This document shows positions 46,849-60,300 of a DNA stretch of 64,000 nt, piece after piece. Under the pieces are notes generated by a model. That model made no database searches, was not told the origin of the DNA, and saw only the letters and a program-made list of their open reading frames with translations. How positions within the stretch are numbered: the first letter of the stretch is position 1; each line of letters opens with the position of its first letter. The translations under genes and the position numbers were made by a program. The stretch comes from Dermatophagoides farinae. Its lineage: Eukaryota; Arthropoda; Arachnida; Sarcoptiformes; Pyroglyphidae. The stretch spans positions 1 through 64,000 of the forward strand of contig NC_134686.1 in NCBI RefSeq assembly GCF_024713945.1. The letters are read 5' to 3'.

Positions 46849-47145
46849 AAAACTTTGAACATCCGATGGATAAAACAAAACAAATTATAATTCTGAAATT
46901 ACTATATAAACGAATCTAAAAAGAATAATAAAGTACGATAATTATTGTTGGTGAATTTGAGTGAGAACTGCAATATTGATTTATTTGTTATATATATAAT
47001 ATAATAATTATTTTATGATATCAAACATTCACTCGTGATTAGATGACAAACAAATAATTTTTAAAAAAATTTGACTAGATCAATAAATACAAAAAATAAA
47101 TTGCAAAAATTGGGCGATACAAAAATTTTGTTCAAAAAATTGAGA

Positions 47146-50100
47146 TCAGATACGAGATTGTCGCCCGAAACCATTCATACCTTTGATTGTTGGACTGCTA
47201 TTATTATTATTATTAGTAGTAGTAGTAGTACTCCTGGTAAATCCGGGACGAAAATAGGTATCCTGTAGAAGCGCTTGCGAGTGTTTCGCATTTGCTAGAC
47301 CCATTAGTGGAGCCAATTTTTCGGTTAGTCGACAGAAATTTCGTTCCAATTCTTTGTGATATTCAATTTGTTGTTCTTGTTGTCCATTGATGAGTTGACG
47401 ATTTTTGGTCAAAGCCTCACCGCATCTATCAACGCAAACATCAGAATTTAAACCAACTATACTATACTAATCAATTTTGGCACAAACCTGGCACAAAAAT
47501 CTTTGAATGCCACTCGCAGACTATCTTTCAATGGCAAAGTTGGTCGTTGATAACCAGCCGGTATATTCGGCTCATCACTCAGGAATACAAAGGCAATTTC
47601 GGCCGGACCTTGATTGACGGTGGTGCCCACACAACCCTGCAGTACCATTTGTAATATTTTAGCATCTACCGGTTCTTGATTGGCTGCATGGGCCAATTCA
47701 GTGGTCTTTTTTTGCAAATCTTCAATGGCCACCTCGATCGGCAGCAATGAATGTTGATGTCGATTTTTGACCACTATCCTGGTCTTTACATATGGAAACG
47801 CATGTTCCACCGAAAGAATGGTCTTGCGTTTATATTGTTCATAAAGCTGTCCATGTGCTCGACCATCCATCGTGAATGGAGTGGAATAAATGAATCGTTC
47901 TATCAATGAATGATTGGCATGAAAAATCATGAGTAGAATCAAATTCAACAATCAAGATAATAATAACATACTGATGTTGTAGTTTCGTTCGTAACAAGTT
48001 TTACGTGACTCCAATTCCCACGAATCAAAATACGGTTCCACATAGGTTATCTGAATGTACGCTGTTTTTTAGAGAGTAAAAAACAAAACAAAACAAAACA
48101 AATAATAACAACAAACAATCACTCAAATCAAACAACAAACCTTTGTTAGCATCCAATTTGGACATGTCCACATTGTTTGAATCCTTGATCACTTCGACGT
48201 TTTTGGACCCGAAACATTTGCCATAAAATGTTTCAAGGCGATTGGCAATTTCTGGCAATTTGGTGAGAAAAGGTTCTTTGTATATAAATTCCTTTTGATT
48301 GAGATCATTGAAAAGTTTCCCATAGAAGCCGACACGAAAATAGGTGGCAAACACTCTCTTTCCTTCTTGTTGTTCAATCTTGATGAAAACCTTGTGCAGC
48401 CGGTCATGTATGCGGGACAATTCTTTGTAATTGTAATGAGTCTCATGGATGGGCAATAACAATTTGTAAATTTCATTCACAGCTTCATACATTCCGCTGA
48501 CATCGAAATGTTCGGCCGCACGTTCCAGCAATGCAATCAGACCGGATTCATTCAATGCTGCATTCAGTGACTGTACGCCTTTTTTTGCTTCAAAATCCTC
48601 TTTGAAACCAATAAAGCTCACTTTATCGATATTTATGTCCGAATTTGAGTGCAGACTTTCTTCAAAGACATTGGGACACACGCGTTGAAATGCAGCACAG
48701 GAAACGGGCAGATAACTTTTACGTGACATTTTATGCAAACACTCGGACACAAGTGCCGCTGCATGAACAAGACATTGTGCAGCTTCAACTTTTTGCGATA
48801 ATTCCAAATGTTTTTTGGCCATATTCTCCAGCCAAGTTATTCGTAGTTCAGGTGAGTTCTGATAACCTTTGGCCACTCGATACATCAGGTCAAGCAACAT
48901 TAATGAATCCTTTTCATATTCTTTCATCTGCATCGTGTCCGACAGTATCATGATCAGATTGTATACCAATTCTCGTACCTGATTGGGAAATTGTGTTTCC
49001 CGTACACTGTCATCATTCAAGGCATACAACAGAATGTTGTTCAACGCATTACGGATGTTGATTTCATTGAAAGTGAGACTAGTTCCAACCAGTTGACTCA
49101 ATGACATTGTTATCTGGATTTTGATATGCGAATAATGGCCACTAGATTGATAATATTGCCGCAACAGTAGATAAATCGATGCCGATGCATTTGCTCGAAT
49201 GGCCAGTGTTTGTGATGCACAATGTTTCAGCAGCAGGTAACATAGTTCCGAACAAAACTCTACATTTGGCAAACCATCGATAAAAAGTAATTCGGGAAAA
49301 TGATGCAGGATAGCCCGTTGTGAATCGAAAGCGGCTTCCAACACTCGGCTACTTTGTTTCAACGAAAACAACTGAAGCAATGCATGTAATGCACTTGCCA
49401 CGACAAATTCATCATTACCGTATTTGTTTTTCAAACATAAACTTGTCGACGATGATGATGTTGTTGTCGATGATGATGATGATGATGATGATGAATTGGC
49501 GATGAAACTAGAGTTGCATTTGATACGTTGTCGGAAAATGTTCACAATCAATGTGATTGAATCGAGCACTATCAGATTGATCATCGTGCATAGATGGCCT
49601 TCAAGGATAATTTCCTCTTCGTAGTTGACCATTTCATTGGTCGAATCATCATCATAAATGGAATGATGATATCGAGTTATGGTCGATCCACGTTTCCAGC
49701 GCAATTTCAAATCCCCACCATTATTTGTACTGTGGTCGGCTGGTGCAAAACTTTGCGAGTAATCTCGACGACGAATCAATTCTTTGCGAGCTGGTCCATT
49801 TCGAACAGCGTCGTCCAATTTCTGGAATGAATGTTTTCGTATATGTTTGGCACCTTGATATTCGAAAACTCTCATGGCTATTCGAAGCAATTCCAGAAAT
49901 GCCAACAAACGTTCATTGGAAAATTCATTCAGATATTGAATGAACAAACCATGATCGACATTGCCGATGGTCCACATCAGACATGACAACAATGTCTCAG
50001 TGGCTTCTTTGTTGATTGGCTGATATGAAAGTGTTTGCCGATAATTGCTAGGCGATAATAACTTGTGGCCACTGGAACAACTGTTGTTCTGTGTGGATGA

Positions 50101-53100
50101 AGATGATGATCCGATGGCCATGGCGATTGAATTCTCAATGAACAATGATCCATAGCTGTCCAACTGATCGTGACGTAGTTGTGTTTTGGATGAATTGGCT
50201 ATTTTTCGTTTACGACTTTCGCAAGCCGAATAGAAACAATTATCTTTCGTGTCGTGTAACTGATCAATAACATCGATCATGATGCCAATCAGAGGTAAAA
50301 ATAGACAAGCTGCTCGATGTCTGATGTTGACATCTATGAAATGCAAAAAAAAGTTTAAACAAATATAAAAAAAATTATATGTGTAAAAACTCACCCTTGA
50401 AACGATGATCCCAATCGAATGCATTTAGTATGGATTGTATCAGATCAGCAGCACGATTCTGGAGCCAATCTTTGGGCATAGTGAATGACTCTAGTAGGAC
50501 ACAGAACACTAGACCAATGAGCCAATGTTGTCGTCGGTAATCATCAGTCAATTCGGAATAGGGTCGAATACGATCAAATATTAAATTTGAAAAAATGTTA
50601 CTGTCCAACATTTCTTTGGTCAACGAAAAGGATGGTGAAAATTTGGCATTACAATTGTTGACATTGGAACTTTGTTCCAACGCAGCAAACAACGGCGTTC
50701 CGAATGCAAGATTAAGAGCGACAAAATGTTCGTGACCACAGATGATTCGCAGGAATGATACTTTCATTTCAAACAATTCGTCATTAATTTTCGCCTGTCG
50801 ATTCTTGTCATTCGAGTCCATTTCTTTGTTACTGATCGATGATGACGTGGGAAAGACGGACACTGTTGAAGCGTTACTAATTTTAGTCAGATAAATTTTA
50901 ATCACACTAAACACATAATGTCGATCGACGATTGAAAGAAGATCACGGATGAAAAATGCTAACGAACCATTAAGAACACTGGCCGAAAATGATTGATTCA
51001 AAGGTGAATGCACCATTGTTGTCACCGATTGCTGCTGATAATGATGATGTCTATGTTTGGCTCGAATTTGCTGAACCATATAATCACCAATTCTATGAAC
51101 CAATCTGTTTAGGTTATTCTTCAGATATCGATCAACCGGTAAACGAGGTACAATTTTCGAGTTTGATGTCAACGAAACGGTGATGCACAAGCTTTTGAAA
51201 ATCAAATCAAAAAACAAAAACGAATATTTGTACAGATTTTCCATGGTCGATTCGTTCGAATGTTCTTTAGACAGCCATTGCATGACAATCTCCTCGTGAA
51301 ACGTTGATTTTGATATTTCTTCCTGGTTTTTCTCATGCGAATCACCGGGATGATAATGATGATGATGATGGTGGTTGTTTGTTTCTGGTTGTGGGAAAAT
51401 TGCTTGATAGTGAATGAATGTGGCCACAATACCGGATCGCATGAGGTGATAATCACCGGCATAAAGTTTCGAGTTTATTTTGGCCACGATTGAAACCAAT
51501 GTTTCGAATACTAATGATTTGAATTGTTTGGAAACTTTGTTCTTGAATTCATTGATGGTGAACAAAGATGATGGCGGTCTAACCATGAGCATTATTAATC
51601 GATTCAATATGATGTGAACAAATTTCACCAGCGAATCAATATTCGAATTCTGTAGACCAGTGATGGCTAGACAAAATTCTTCATACAAATTATCCGAATG
51701 TAACAAACTAGACATTTGATTGTGGCTTTCTAGCAAAGATGTGATTCGAAAAAAACGATCCACATGAGCATCTTGCGCAAATATGCTCGAATAAGAATCA
51801 ATGTGAACTACAAACAATGGTTTTCGGTTATCAATCCATTTGAGATTGGCCATTGCTTCCATGTCATTCGGGTTGAGAAACGAATAACCGGCTGTAGGCA
51901 TTTCCGAAACGATGGGCAATGAAAACGTTCCGGTTTGAAGACAATCATCACGTAGTAATGGTAGCCATGAATAGCCCACAATTTCATCGATTGGTACGTC
52001 GTTTTTAGGTTTTGTATGCACATGAATGAACGTGAACAATAAATGTGTCTGTTTATTCAGCTGTGATGGCAAACGTATTTTGAATTCTTCGGAAAAATTC
52101 GGATTACGATTGTGATAATTGATTGATGTGTATGCTTCGGACAAGTACTCTGGACAACTTGATTTACCGAAAATCACACACATGGCACTGAATTTCTCCT
52201 CCGATGACAGTATCTGTACTTTGACCGTTACATTTCGTGCTGAATTTTGTCTGGATGTGAAATTGACACTTCTTGGATACACATAAAGAAGATTACGATG
52301 TTCCTGGTGCGGTATCAATAGGTCTCGAAATTCAAGAATCTCTTTGATCGGACTGGCACGATCATCAGTGTACGGATGGAGACGAACCAATTCAGGATTG
52401 ACGCGACATTTGATTGAATTCTCATCACGAATCGGACTAATGTCCAGTTTGAATGTACTGGGTATGTGGCGAACACGTTTAGAGTTGAGTGATGAACGTC
52501 CGAATTCGACCAGGAATTTATAGAGATCTTCATCGCTGAATTTTTCAGCCTCATGACGATAGAAAATTCTGCTTGTTATTGTCACCGGTTTGAATTGACT
52601 ATATGCTTGACACAAATCTTCCGATGTCATCGAAGTGGATCGTTTATCCATCGTAGAATAATTCGATGTGGTTGAAATGGCCGAATTTGATGAATAATTG
52701 GAAATATTTGACGTCATTGTCAAATGCCTTTCGAGCGAACCTTTTCGCACAAAGCTGGATGTACATTCATTGGCAATCCTTTTAAGACTATCCAAACTAT
52801 TCGAACTGTTACGGTTACCATTCAACATTGATTCACCACCTTCTTTATCGGCAGGCGTTGTTGCTGTAGTTCCAAAACAATTGCCCAATACATCGACCAA
52901 TGGAAACACTGCCCAGGCGAAAAACATTCGATAACGGCCTAAACGTTCACAATTGTTTTTGATGGCCATTTTCAATTTTTCCATTTTGTTCGAATCATCC
53001 GGTGGTCGTTGGTATGTTTCAATCAGATCATTTATATCGCTCTGAAATATTTTCTCCAATTTAATCACAAAATACATGTCAGGACTAAGATGACTTAGGC

Positions 53101-54687
53101 TAAAAATGGCCGATTTCGATAATGTCGACAAATCTTGATACGATACATGCGATTGTAGTAAATGTTTCATTGATTCTACAGTACAACAACAACAACAACA
53201 ACAAAAAAAATAAAATAAAAGGTCATTGTTTTTATTCAAAATCCTGTACCTGAATTGAGATCGAAATGGAAATTTTCCGTTATTTTTCTCTTTGCTTTCG
53301 AATCATAGATTGCTATCGAAGCAAACAACGGCTCAATAGGAACATCCATTTCGAGTGAAAGGCATTTCAGTCGAAAGCGATAACGAGGAACATCGGATGG
53401 CGGTGATATCAATGGCCTGTGTTCAATGACATCATCTGACTGTTGCAATCGATAAAGACAAAATAGAGCAAGTGCATCGTTGTCCTGTTGTTCGGCGGTT
53501 AGGTCACAATTCTTCACGTGAACTTGAGTGAAATATTGATCATAATTTTTTTCCAAAATATTCTGTATATGAGCATCGGTGTTTTGAGCATTTTTGATGA
53601 AAAACAATTGTTTTCTATTCAAAATTGATTTATCATCATCATCATCATCATTAAGTTGTTCGGCATCGATAAATGTCCAGCTATTACGATTCTGGTGAAG
53701 GGTAATGTTATCACAAATATTTGGTTCGTTTTGTTCACTTGAATACTCTATGGCTAATGGTGTACGAGAGCCTCGTTCATCATCACCATCACCATCACCA
53801 ACACCAACAACACCACCACCATCATTATCATCATCGGCGATAAAATCCTCTTCATCCGATGCTAATGGTGGTCGTATGGTGGATGATGATGAAATCAGTG
53901 ATTGAGGACGAGGTGTATTCCTTGTCGACAATGTTGAACACGAATAAATTGTGTTTGGTGTTTGTGATTCAATCACCGATAATGATTCATTATTTGTTCG
54001 CGATGAACATTTCGAATCCACTTCATAGTGTTGACGTTTCAGCTGTTTGAAACGTTCTTTTCGTTCCAATTTCAGATCCAATGTGGCGACATTCTTTTCA
54101 TATCGTTTAATGACAATCAATGATTTCAGATTACATGCACCAATACATTGAATGTAGGGATCTTCGGATATTTTAAGATTATGGAATTCGGGCAAAGATT
54201 CTGGTTCTAATGTTCGTATTGGTGGTTGATATTTTTCAACCATAACATCATCGAATGGAAATAGTAATACTGAACGTAGCTGTTCGGCAATACGAGCCGA
54301 ATGTTTTGCGACAAAATCTTCATAATCATCAATAGGATCGACCAGATCATTGATCCAAGTGTCACCATATAAACTGTTGTTTATTGAATTGATTGTCGAA
54401 TTTTCTTCGCTGATGGCATTCTGATGACACAGGATTGTCATCATGGCTTTTTCATCAAAACAATCCTCATCACCGTTGCTATTGTTGTTGTTATTATTAT
54501 TCGTGATAACTGATGCTGTAGTCGATGCGGCAGCTAAAATCTTGGCCAACCTATGACGAATATCGACATTGCTATCTCTGTACAAAAAAAATATGAACGA
54601 ATTTGATCAACATTCTCTCAATCAATCAATTAGTGAATCTTACTTGATTATTTTACTGGCAAAAGCTCTACGGCCTGTCATCGACAT
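47146..54687 (-). CDS. DOCK7: DOCK6/7/8-family guanine nucleotide exchange factor (Zir)
   Basis: Rho-family GEF (Rac/Cdc42) that acts at membranes in migration and neurite growth. Exons (- strand): 54687-54644, 54577-53250, 53175-50395, 50333-48141, 48061-47972, 47899-47488, 47425-47146; about 2,375 residues, phases consistent. N-terminus [11 protein letters not shown] matches DOCK7 (RRAFAQKIS); DUF3398-type region includes [20 protein letters not shown] and FHFDLNS. C2-like DHR1 (about 753-920) has [12 protein letters not shown] and [11 protein letters not shown]2 (about 1861-2290) has [71 protein letters not shown] and [16 protein letters not shown], the nucleotide-sensor region. The tail is Thr/Asn-rich. 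Longer than typical family members (about 2,000-2,140), due to low-complexity inserts. It shares its upstream region with PPWD1. Confidence 0.93.
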
Positions 54688-55519
54688 TGTTTATTCATGG
54701 AAAAGGCTGGTAAACATTTAAAAATAAAAAAAAATTCTACAAATTGTGCGTTACATGCCAATGATTTGTCATTCACAATATACTTCAATGTTTTGTTGCT
54801 CTTTCGTTTGCTGTGTTGTCTTTACCATCATTGAAATTAAAATTAAATTATTACAAAATTACAATGCTATTTGAAAGTGGCAGGCATAGTCAGAACACAA
54901 TTGTCAACGATTTTATCATCACCGTCATTATTAAAATATCAGCCAAATGAACGGAAATCACTGATATTGATAAAAATTCTTATGGTTCAAGAATCACACA
55001 TTACATGTTGGTGGATCATGAATTGCAACAGCATGTTTTGTGTGGTCGTCCTTCCAATGTTCGATTGAACGAATGATGAATGATTATGAATGGACATTGA
55101 ATAAAATCATCAACAGCAAAGCAGACAACAACCAGATTCGTAGGCGTGTTTGAATCCAATATGAATGTGGAAAAGCGCCTCTCTCTCTCTCTCTCTCTCT
55201 TGATTGCTCTCTTGCTCAATTTCTTCGTTGTACACGCATCCACAATTCTATTCAAACAGTAAAGTTGTATATTGAATGAATATTCATCCAATCGATTAAT
55301 TAATCAATCAATTAGTTGAATGACACAAAATCATCACCACTCATTGTGATACTAAACAATGATCATTTCGATGAAAGGATTCGATCCGTCTATTTCAACA
55401 TGATGATGCACTCTTCTGTGGATACTGGATTCTGGATAATGTGATGATTTTATTTACAATACACAAACAATATTTACATTTAAAAGCGCGGTTTATATTC
55501 AGTCCAACAATTCAATCAA
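54688..55519. other. Divergent promoter region DOCK / PPWD1
   Basis: About 830 bp upstream of both genes. It includes a (CT)n tract at 55182-55201, a possible GAGA-type element, and two-strand overlapping short ORFs without merit. Confidence 0.5.
55182..55201. repeat. (CT)n microsatellite in a divergent promoter
   Basis: Ten CT units between two divergent genes. In arthropods (GA/CT)n can recruit GAGA-type factors; here that is only inference. Confidence 0.7.
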
Positions 55520-57602
55520 ATGTCATCAAACTCGGAAAAAGACGATAGCCAAAGTGATGCTAGCGAATCATCGAGCATTAACGACAATGTTGAAAACGAT
55601 GAGAAAGATAGCGGTAAGTTCAGATCGAACCAGATTGACACAATTGATTATCAATACATTGATTGATAGGTCCTGAAACACCACCACCATTACCGAACAA
55701 GAGACGTAAAGTGATTCCATTCGAAAAGATTTACCTGGATAATCTGCCACAAAGTGAAGCTTATGAACGTAGTTATATGCATCGAGATCCAATCAAATTT
55801 GTGCTGGTCGCACGAAACACTCATTTTATCGTCACAGCAAGCATTGATGGCCACATTAAATTCTGGAAAAAGAAAGCAATTGGCGTTGAATTCGTCAAAC
55901 ACTTTCGTGTTCACCTGGGCACGATCGTCGACATGAGCATCAATAATCCACTTGGCTCATTGTTGGCCACCATTTCTGATGATAAATCATTGAAAATTTT
56001 CGATATCATCAATTTCGACATGATCAATATGAACAAATTGGAATTTAAACCAGGCTGTGTTGAATGGTGTTATACAACCATGTCGGCCATGGGTGGTGTT
56101 CATGATCCATTCCCAGTCATAGCTGTATCCGATTCGGAATCAAACAAAATCTATACATTCGAAGCGACAAGTTCGACCAATCAACCACTACAGGTGTTGG
56201 ATCGTATTCACATGAGCCCAGTAGTTCGAATGCGTTTCAATGCAGCTCACTCAACGATGGTGTCGGTCGATCAGAATGGAATGCTCGATTATTGGGGCAC
56301 TCATCGCAGTGATTATCGATTTCCATCACAAATTGTTCGGTTTGAAAGTAAAATGGACACTGATTTGTATCAACTGGCCAAATGCAATCAAACACCTCAT
56401 GATATAGCATTCTCATTGGATGGACAACACATGGCAATGATATGTTCGGATCGAAAGATTCGTGTTTTCCGTTTCTTGACCGGCAAAATGTTACGCGTGT
56501 ATGATGAAAGCCTTCAATCGATCACATTGCTACAGCAATCACAACAACAATTGCCCAATATGGAATTTGGTCGTCGTATGGCCATCGAACGTGATCTCGA
56601 GAAAAGTGAATCATTTCAAACGGAAAGGATTATTTTCGATGATTCTGGCTATTATCTAATCTATCCCACAATGCTCGGTAAGTAAAATAAGATCTATTCT
56701 ACAATTTGTTCATTGTTATCGTCTTTATTCATTGGTCTTCAGGCATCAAAATACTGAATTGGTATACGAATAAATTGGTCAAAATGATTGGCAAGGGAGA
56801 AAATTTTCGGCCATTATCAGTTGCTCTTCATCAACAGATTGCCGATCTGAAAACAAGCAAAGGTGTATTGACTCCTGAGATGATTACAGCCAATAATCCG
56901 ACACTTGAACAAGCAGCTCATTCCGATCCGACATTATTTTGCACCGGATTTCGTAAGAATCGATTCTACATGTTCACCAAACGAGAACCTGATGATTCGG
57001 CCATGAATTCTTCGGCAACGGCAGAAGATGGCGTTCTCACCGGATTAGAACGAGATGTATTCAATGAGAAACCATCACGGGAAGATATGATTGCGGCAAC
57101 CACTTCGGAATCGAGTGGTGGACAAAAATTGTCCGAAAATGTTGTCATTCACACCACAATGGGTGATATACAGGTGAAATTGTTCGCCAAAGATTGTCCG
57201 AAAACGGTGGAGAATTTCGTCACCCATAGTCGTAATGGTTACTATAACAATCACATATTCCATCGTGTTATACGACAATTCATGATACAAACAGGCGATC
57301 CCACTGGAACCGGTACTGGTGGTGCTTCCATTTGGGGCGCTGAATTCGAAGACGAGATAGTGCCACACTTGAAACATGATAAACCGTTCACATTATCCAT
57401 GGCCAATGCTGGTCCCAACACGAATGGATCCCAATTTTTCATAACGGTCATTGCAACACCTTGGCTGGATGGCAAACATACAGTATTTGGTCGTGTCACC
57501 AAAGGCATGGAGGTAGTACAGGCCATCAGTCAGATTCGAACACACCCCAAAACGGACAAACCATATGATGATGTTAAAATTTTGAATATTCAAGTCAAAT
57601 GA
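55520..57602 (+). CDS. PPWD1: Spliceosomal cyclophilin PPWD1 (WD40 + peptidyl-prolyl isomerase)
   Basis: Nuclear peptidyl-prolyl cis-trans isomerase found in the spliceosomal C complex. Exons 55520-55613, 55670-56677, 56743-57602; 653 residues (human 646). An acidic Ser-rich start is followed by the signature [22 protein letters not shown]40 repeats (about 65-345: [51 protein letters not shown]) and a linker. The cyclophilin domain (about 499-653) has [48 protein letters not shown] and [12 protein letters not shown]. The catalytic Arg (HRVIRQFM) and substrate-pocket residues are present, and the active-site Trp (PWLDGKH) is intact, so isomerase activity is likely. Introns of 56 and 65 bp. Confidence 0.95.
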
Positions 57603-57731
57603 ACAATCTGATTAGTTATTGTGTTAGTTTTTTATTATTTATGATATACTGTTCAATTGAACAAAATTAAATCATCATCATTTCATTATGTATTATGTAT
57701 GACTAGATTCTTTCAATTTATCCATCACTCA

Positions 57732-58531
57732 TCATTCAATCGTGTCGAACGCGGCAAGACCAAATTGTTCGGGTCGAAATTGTTCCATTGAATTCAATAT
57801 GATTGATGGTTGTACCGATGATAAACTATTACGATCCAATTTTGGATCCGGTATGAAAACCGTCTGACAACCGGCTGCTATGGCTGAACGCAATCCGGTG
57901 GGTGAATCTTCGAATGCCAATACTTGCTGCGGCTGCAATGAATGTCCATTCTCGAAACGTTCAATACAAACCAGATAAGGTGTTGGATGTGGTTTATTTC
58001 GTTCGCCAACATCTGGATCGGAACCAGCAATTACAAAATGATGAAACATGTTTCCTGGACTAAAGAAATCAGTGAATGGCTCTGTCTATAATGAAATGGA
58101 TGAAATCATGGACATTAATCGAGTGATAATAATAATCACATATCACAATCACATACTTTATATCGAAATGTGTCTTCCATACAACCGGTGCAGACAGCCA
58201 TCGGGATATCATGTTTGGCCAGATGTGTGACTAGCCGTTTGACACCGGGTAATAATTGTACTCCACATCCATCGATTTCACCTTGTACATAGGATTTAAA
58301 ACGTGATAAAACTTTGCCAATGTATTCGGCAGGTTCGATTGGTAAGTGAAAATGTTCAATGATGATTGGAGCAGATTTTTGCAAATGCAAACCCAATGTT
58401 TTCGATCGAATATCCCAATCGAATGATTTGCCAAATTCATTGAGGACATCGTTGGTCGATCTGAAAAGATGTTTCTCCGAATCAATCAATGTTCCATCAA
58501 GATCAAAAATGACATGTGTCACCGGTCTCAT
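57732..58531 (-). CDS. PUDP: Pseudouridine-5'-phosphatase (HAD family, PUDP/Gs1l)
   Basis: Dephosphorylates pseudouridine 5'-monophosphate, a product of RNA turnover; cytosolic. Exons (- strand) 58531-58157 and 58085-57732; 242 residues. HAD motif I IFDLDGT (nucleophile Asp10, acid Asp12), cap region with LHLQKSAPIIIEHFHLP, motif II at AVCTG (Thr), motif III Lys in ERNKPHPTPY and motif IV VLAFEDSPTGLRSAIAAG. The end ILNSMEQFRPEQFGLAAFD matches human PUDP (VLNSLQDFQPELFGLPSY). The motif II Cys-Thr-Gly replaces the more usual Ala-Thr-Ser, which is still compatible with activity. Start at MRPVTHVIFDLDG; an in-frame ATG 48 bp upstream is possible. It converges with PPWD1 (130 bp between stops). 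Confidence 0.93.
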
Positions 58532-58579
58532 TGTTTCGAACAATTGTACAATTATGTTCTTCTCTTGAGAAATGATCAT

Positions 58580-59496
58580 CCGAAAATGGTAAATAATAAA
58601 ACTCAATTTGCAATGTACTGGTGGCAGATTTATATTCAAATTACCACCATTATCATGATTCTTCTTTCAATATGTTCGTTTTCCACGTATATATAGAATA
58701 TTGTGGTCGGTGTCAGTGATCAATACAAAGTCATATTTGGCAATGACTCCAGGCTGTGATATGTGGAAACTATGTCTATGTTGTTGGCTATGTTCAATTC
58801 GGATGCTGATGTCATAATCAAGCAAAGGAAATGAATTTCTCGATAAAATGTCGAAACTTTATCAAATTGACGCAACAAACAATTAGTTCGACCGCTACTA
58901 TTTGTTTTCGAGGTGAAACGTTAGAAACGTTCCCGGAAAAATATTCCGGATAAACCACGACCATTTTACAGAATATATGAACAGTGTTTCAGAATTACAT
59001 CTATCGTCTAATTTCGTTTTTATAAATTTTTATTCAAATTCTTTTTCAACAAATTCTTTATGACAAGAGTTATAGATAAAAATCAGTTCATTTTCAATAG
59101 ATTTTTAGAACCATGGTAGTTTGATTGATCAGTTTACGGAAAATTATTGAAATTTTGTAGAAATACTAAACGCGTCAAAAGCGAACAATGACTGTATCGA
59201 ACATTTATATGAATGGTGCCAAATAATTTGGCTCGTAGACGGACACACTCACAATCGACAAATATATTGTTAAAAGGGGAAACGAATTGTGGCAAACATG
59301 TTTCGGTTTGGAATCTAATTTCTTCTTCAGTTTACTCAAGATTATCATCGCACAGTGTCAAGGTCAACATCGGCATCATTGCATTTCTGTAGCTGTCAAT
59401 TTTCCATCAACACGTGTGTGTTTTGTTGTGTCATTTGACAGTTTTACAACAAAAAAAATTGACCATTTTTCATCATCCAATTTTATTTTATAAATC
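58580..59496. other. Divergent intergenic region PUDP / UBC9
   Basis: About 900 bp upstream of both genes. Short palindromes GAAACGTTAGAAACGTTCC and CCGGAAAAATATTCCGG lie side by side near 58912-58952. No gene or RNA recognised. Confidence 0.45.
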
Positions 59497-60169
59497 ATGG
59501 ACAAAATAGCTTTAACACGATTAAGTGAAGAACGAAAAGCATGGCGAAAAGATCATCCGTTCGTAAGTATTGTTTATTTTGAAATTGATGATGATAATCA
59601 ACATTTCAATTATACAGGGTTTTTTCGCTAAACCGGTAAAAAATCCAGATGGTACATATAATCTACAAGAATGGGAATGTGCTATCCCCGGAAAAAATGG
59701 AGTGAGTATTTTACATCTCTCTATATATATAAATGACTACTGAAATTACTGATGAATTACTGTTAATCTCGAATAGACATCATGGGAAGGTGGTCTTTAT
59801 AAGCTTAAAATGTATTTCAAAGATGATTATCCGTCCACACCACCTAAATGTAAATTCGAACCACCATTATTTCATCCGAATGTATATCCAAGCGGTACCG
59901 TATGTCTATCATTATTGGACGAGGAAAAAGATTGGCGACCATCCACCACAATTAAACAGATTCTAATCGGCATACAAGAATTACTCAACGAACCCAATGT
60001 TAAGGATCCAGCTCAAGCTGAAGCATACACTTTCTATTGGTAAGATTTGCCTGTTCACACACATTGTCGATCTAATCAACAATTATCTATCTATCCATCT
60101 AGTAATGATAAAACCGAATATGAACGTCGTGTACGTAATCAAGCTAAAATGAATACACCGAAAAATTAA
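59497..60169 (+). CDS. UBE2I: SUMO-conjugating enzyme UBC9
   Basis: The sole E2 for SUMO: takes SUMO from the SAE1/UBA2 thioester and passes it to substrate lysines, mainly in the nucleus. Exons 59497-59562, 59618-59701, 59777-60039, 60103-60169; 159 residues (human 158). The active-site cysteine is Cys93 in [62 protein letters not shown] and [20 protein letters not shown] are almost identical to the vertebrate protein. Positively charged N-terminal helix present (SUMO and E1 contacts). Starts MDKIALTRL instead of MSGIALSRL. Converges with Hikeshi (132 bp between stops). Confidence 0.97.
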
Positions 60170-60300
60170 GCATTAATCAAGTGAAAAACATTCAACATTT
60201 TATAACATTCTAACACATTATTTTATTATTATTATTATTGTGTGTTAGCAATTATCAAATTGTATTGGTAAAGTAATAATAAAAAACAAAAATAAATTCA

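Larger units (their letters stand above)
46573..47145. other. Convergent intergenic region with structured repeats
   Basis: Between the convergent 3' ends of CLIP4 and DOCK. It holds two long hairpin units (46618-46704 and 46776-46848, see separate entry) and AT-rich sequence with TATATATATAATATAATAAT near 46991. No ORF of note. Confidence 0.6.
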
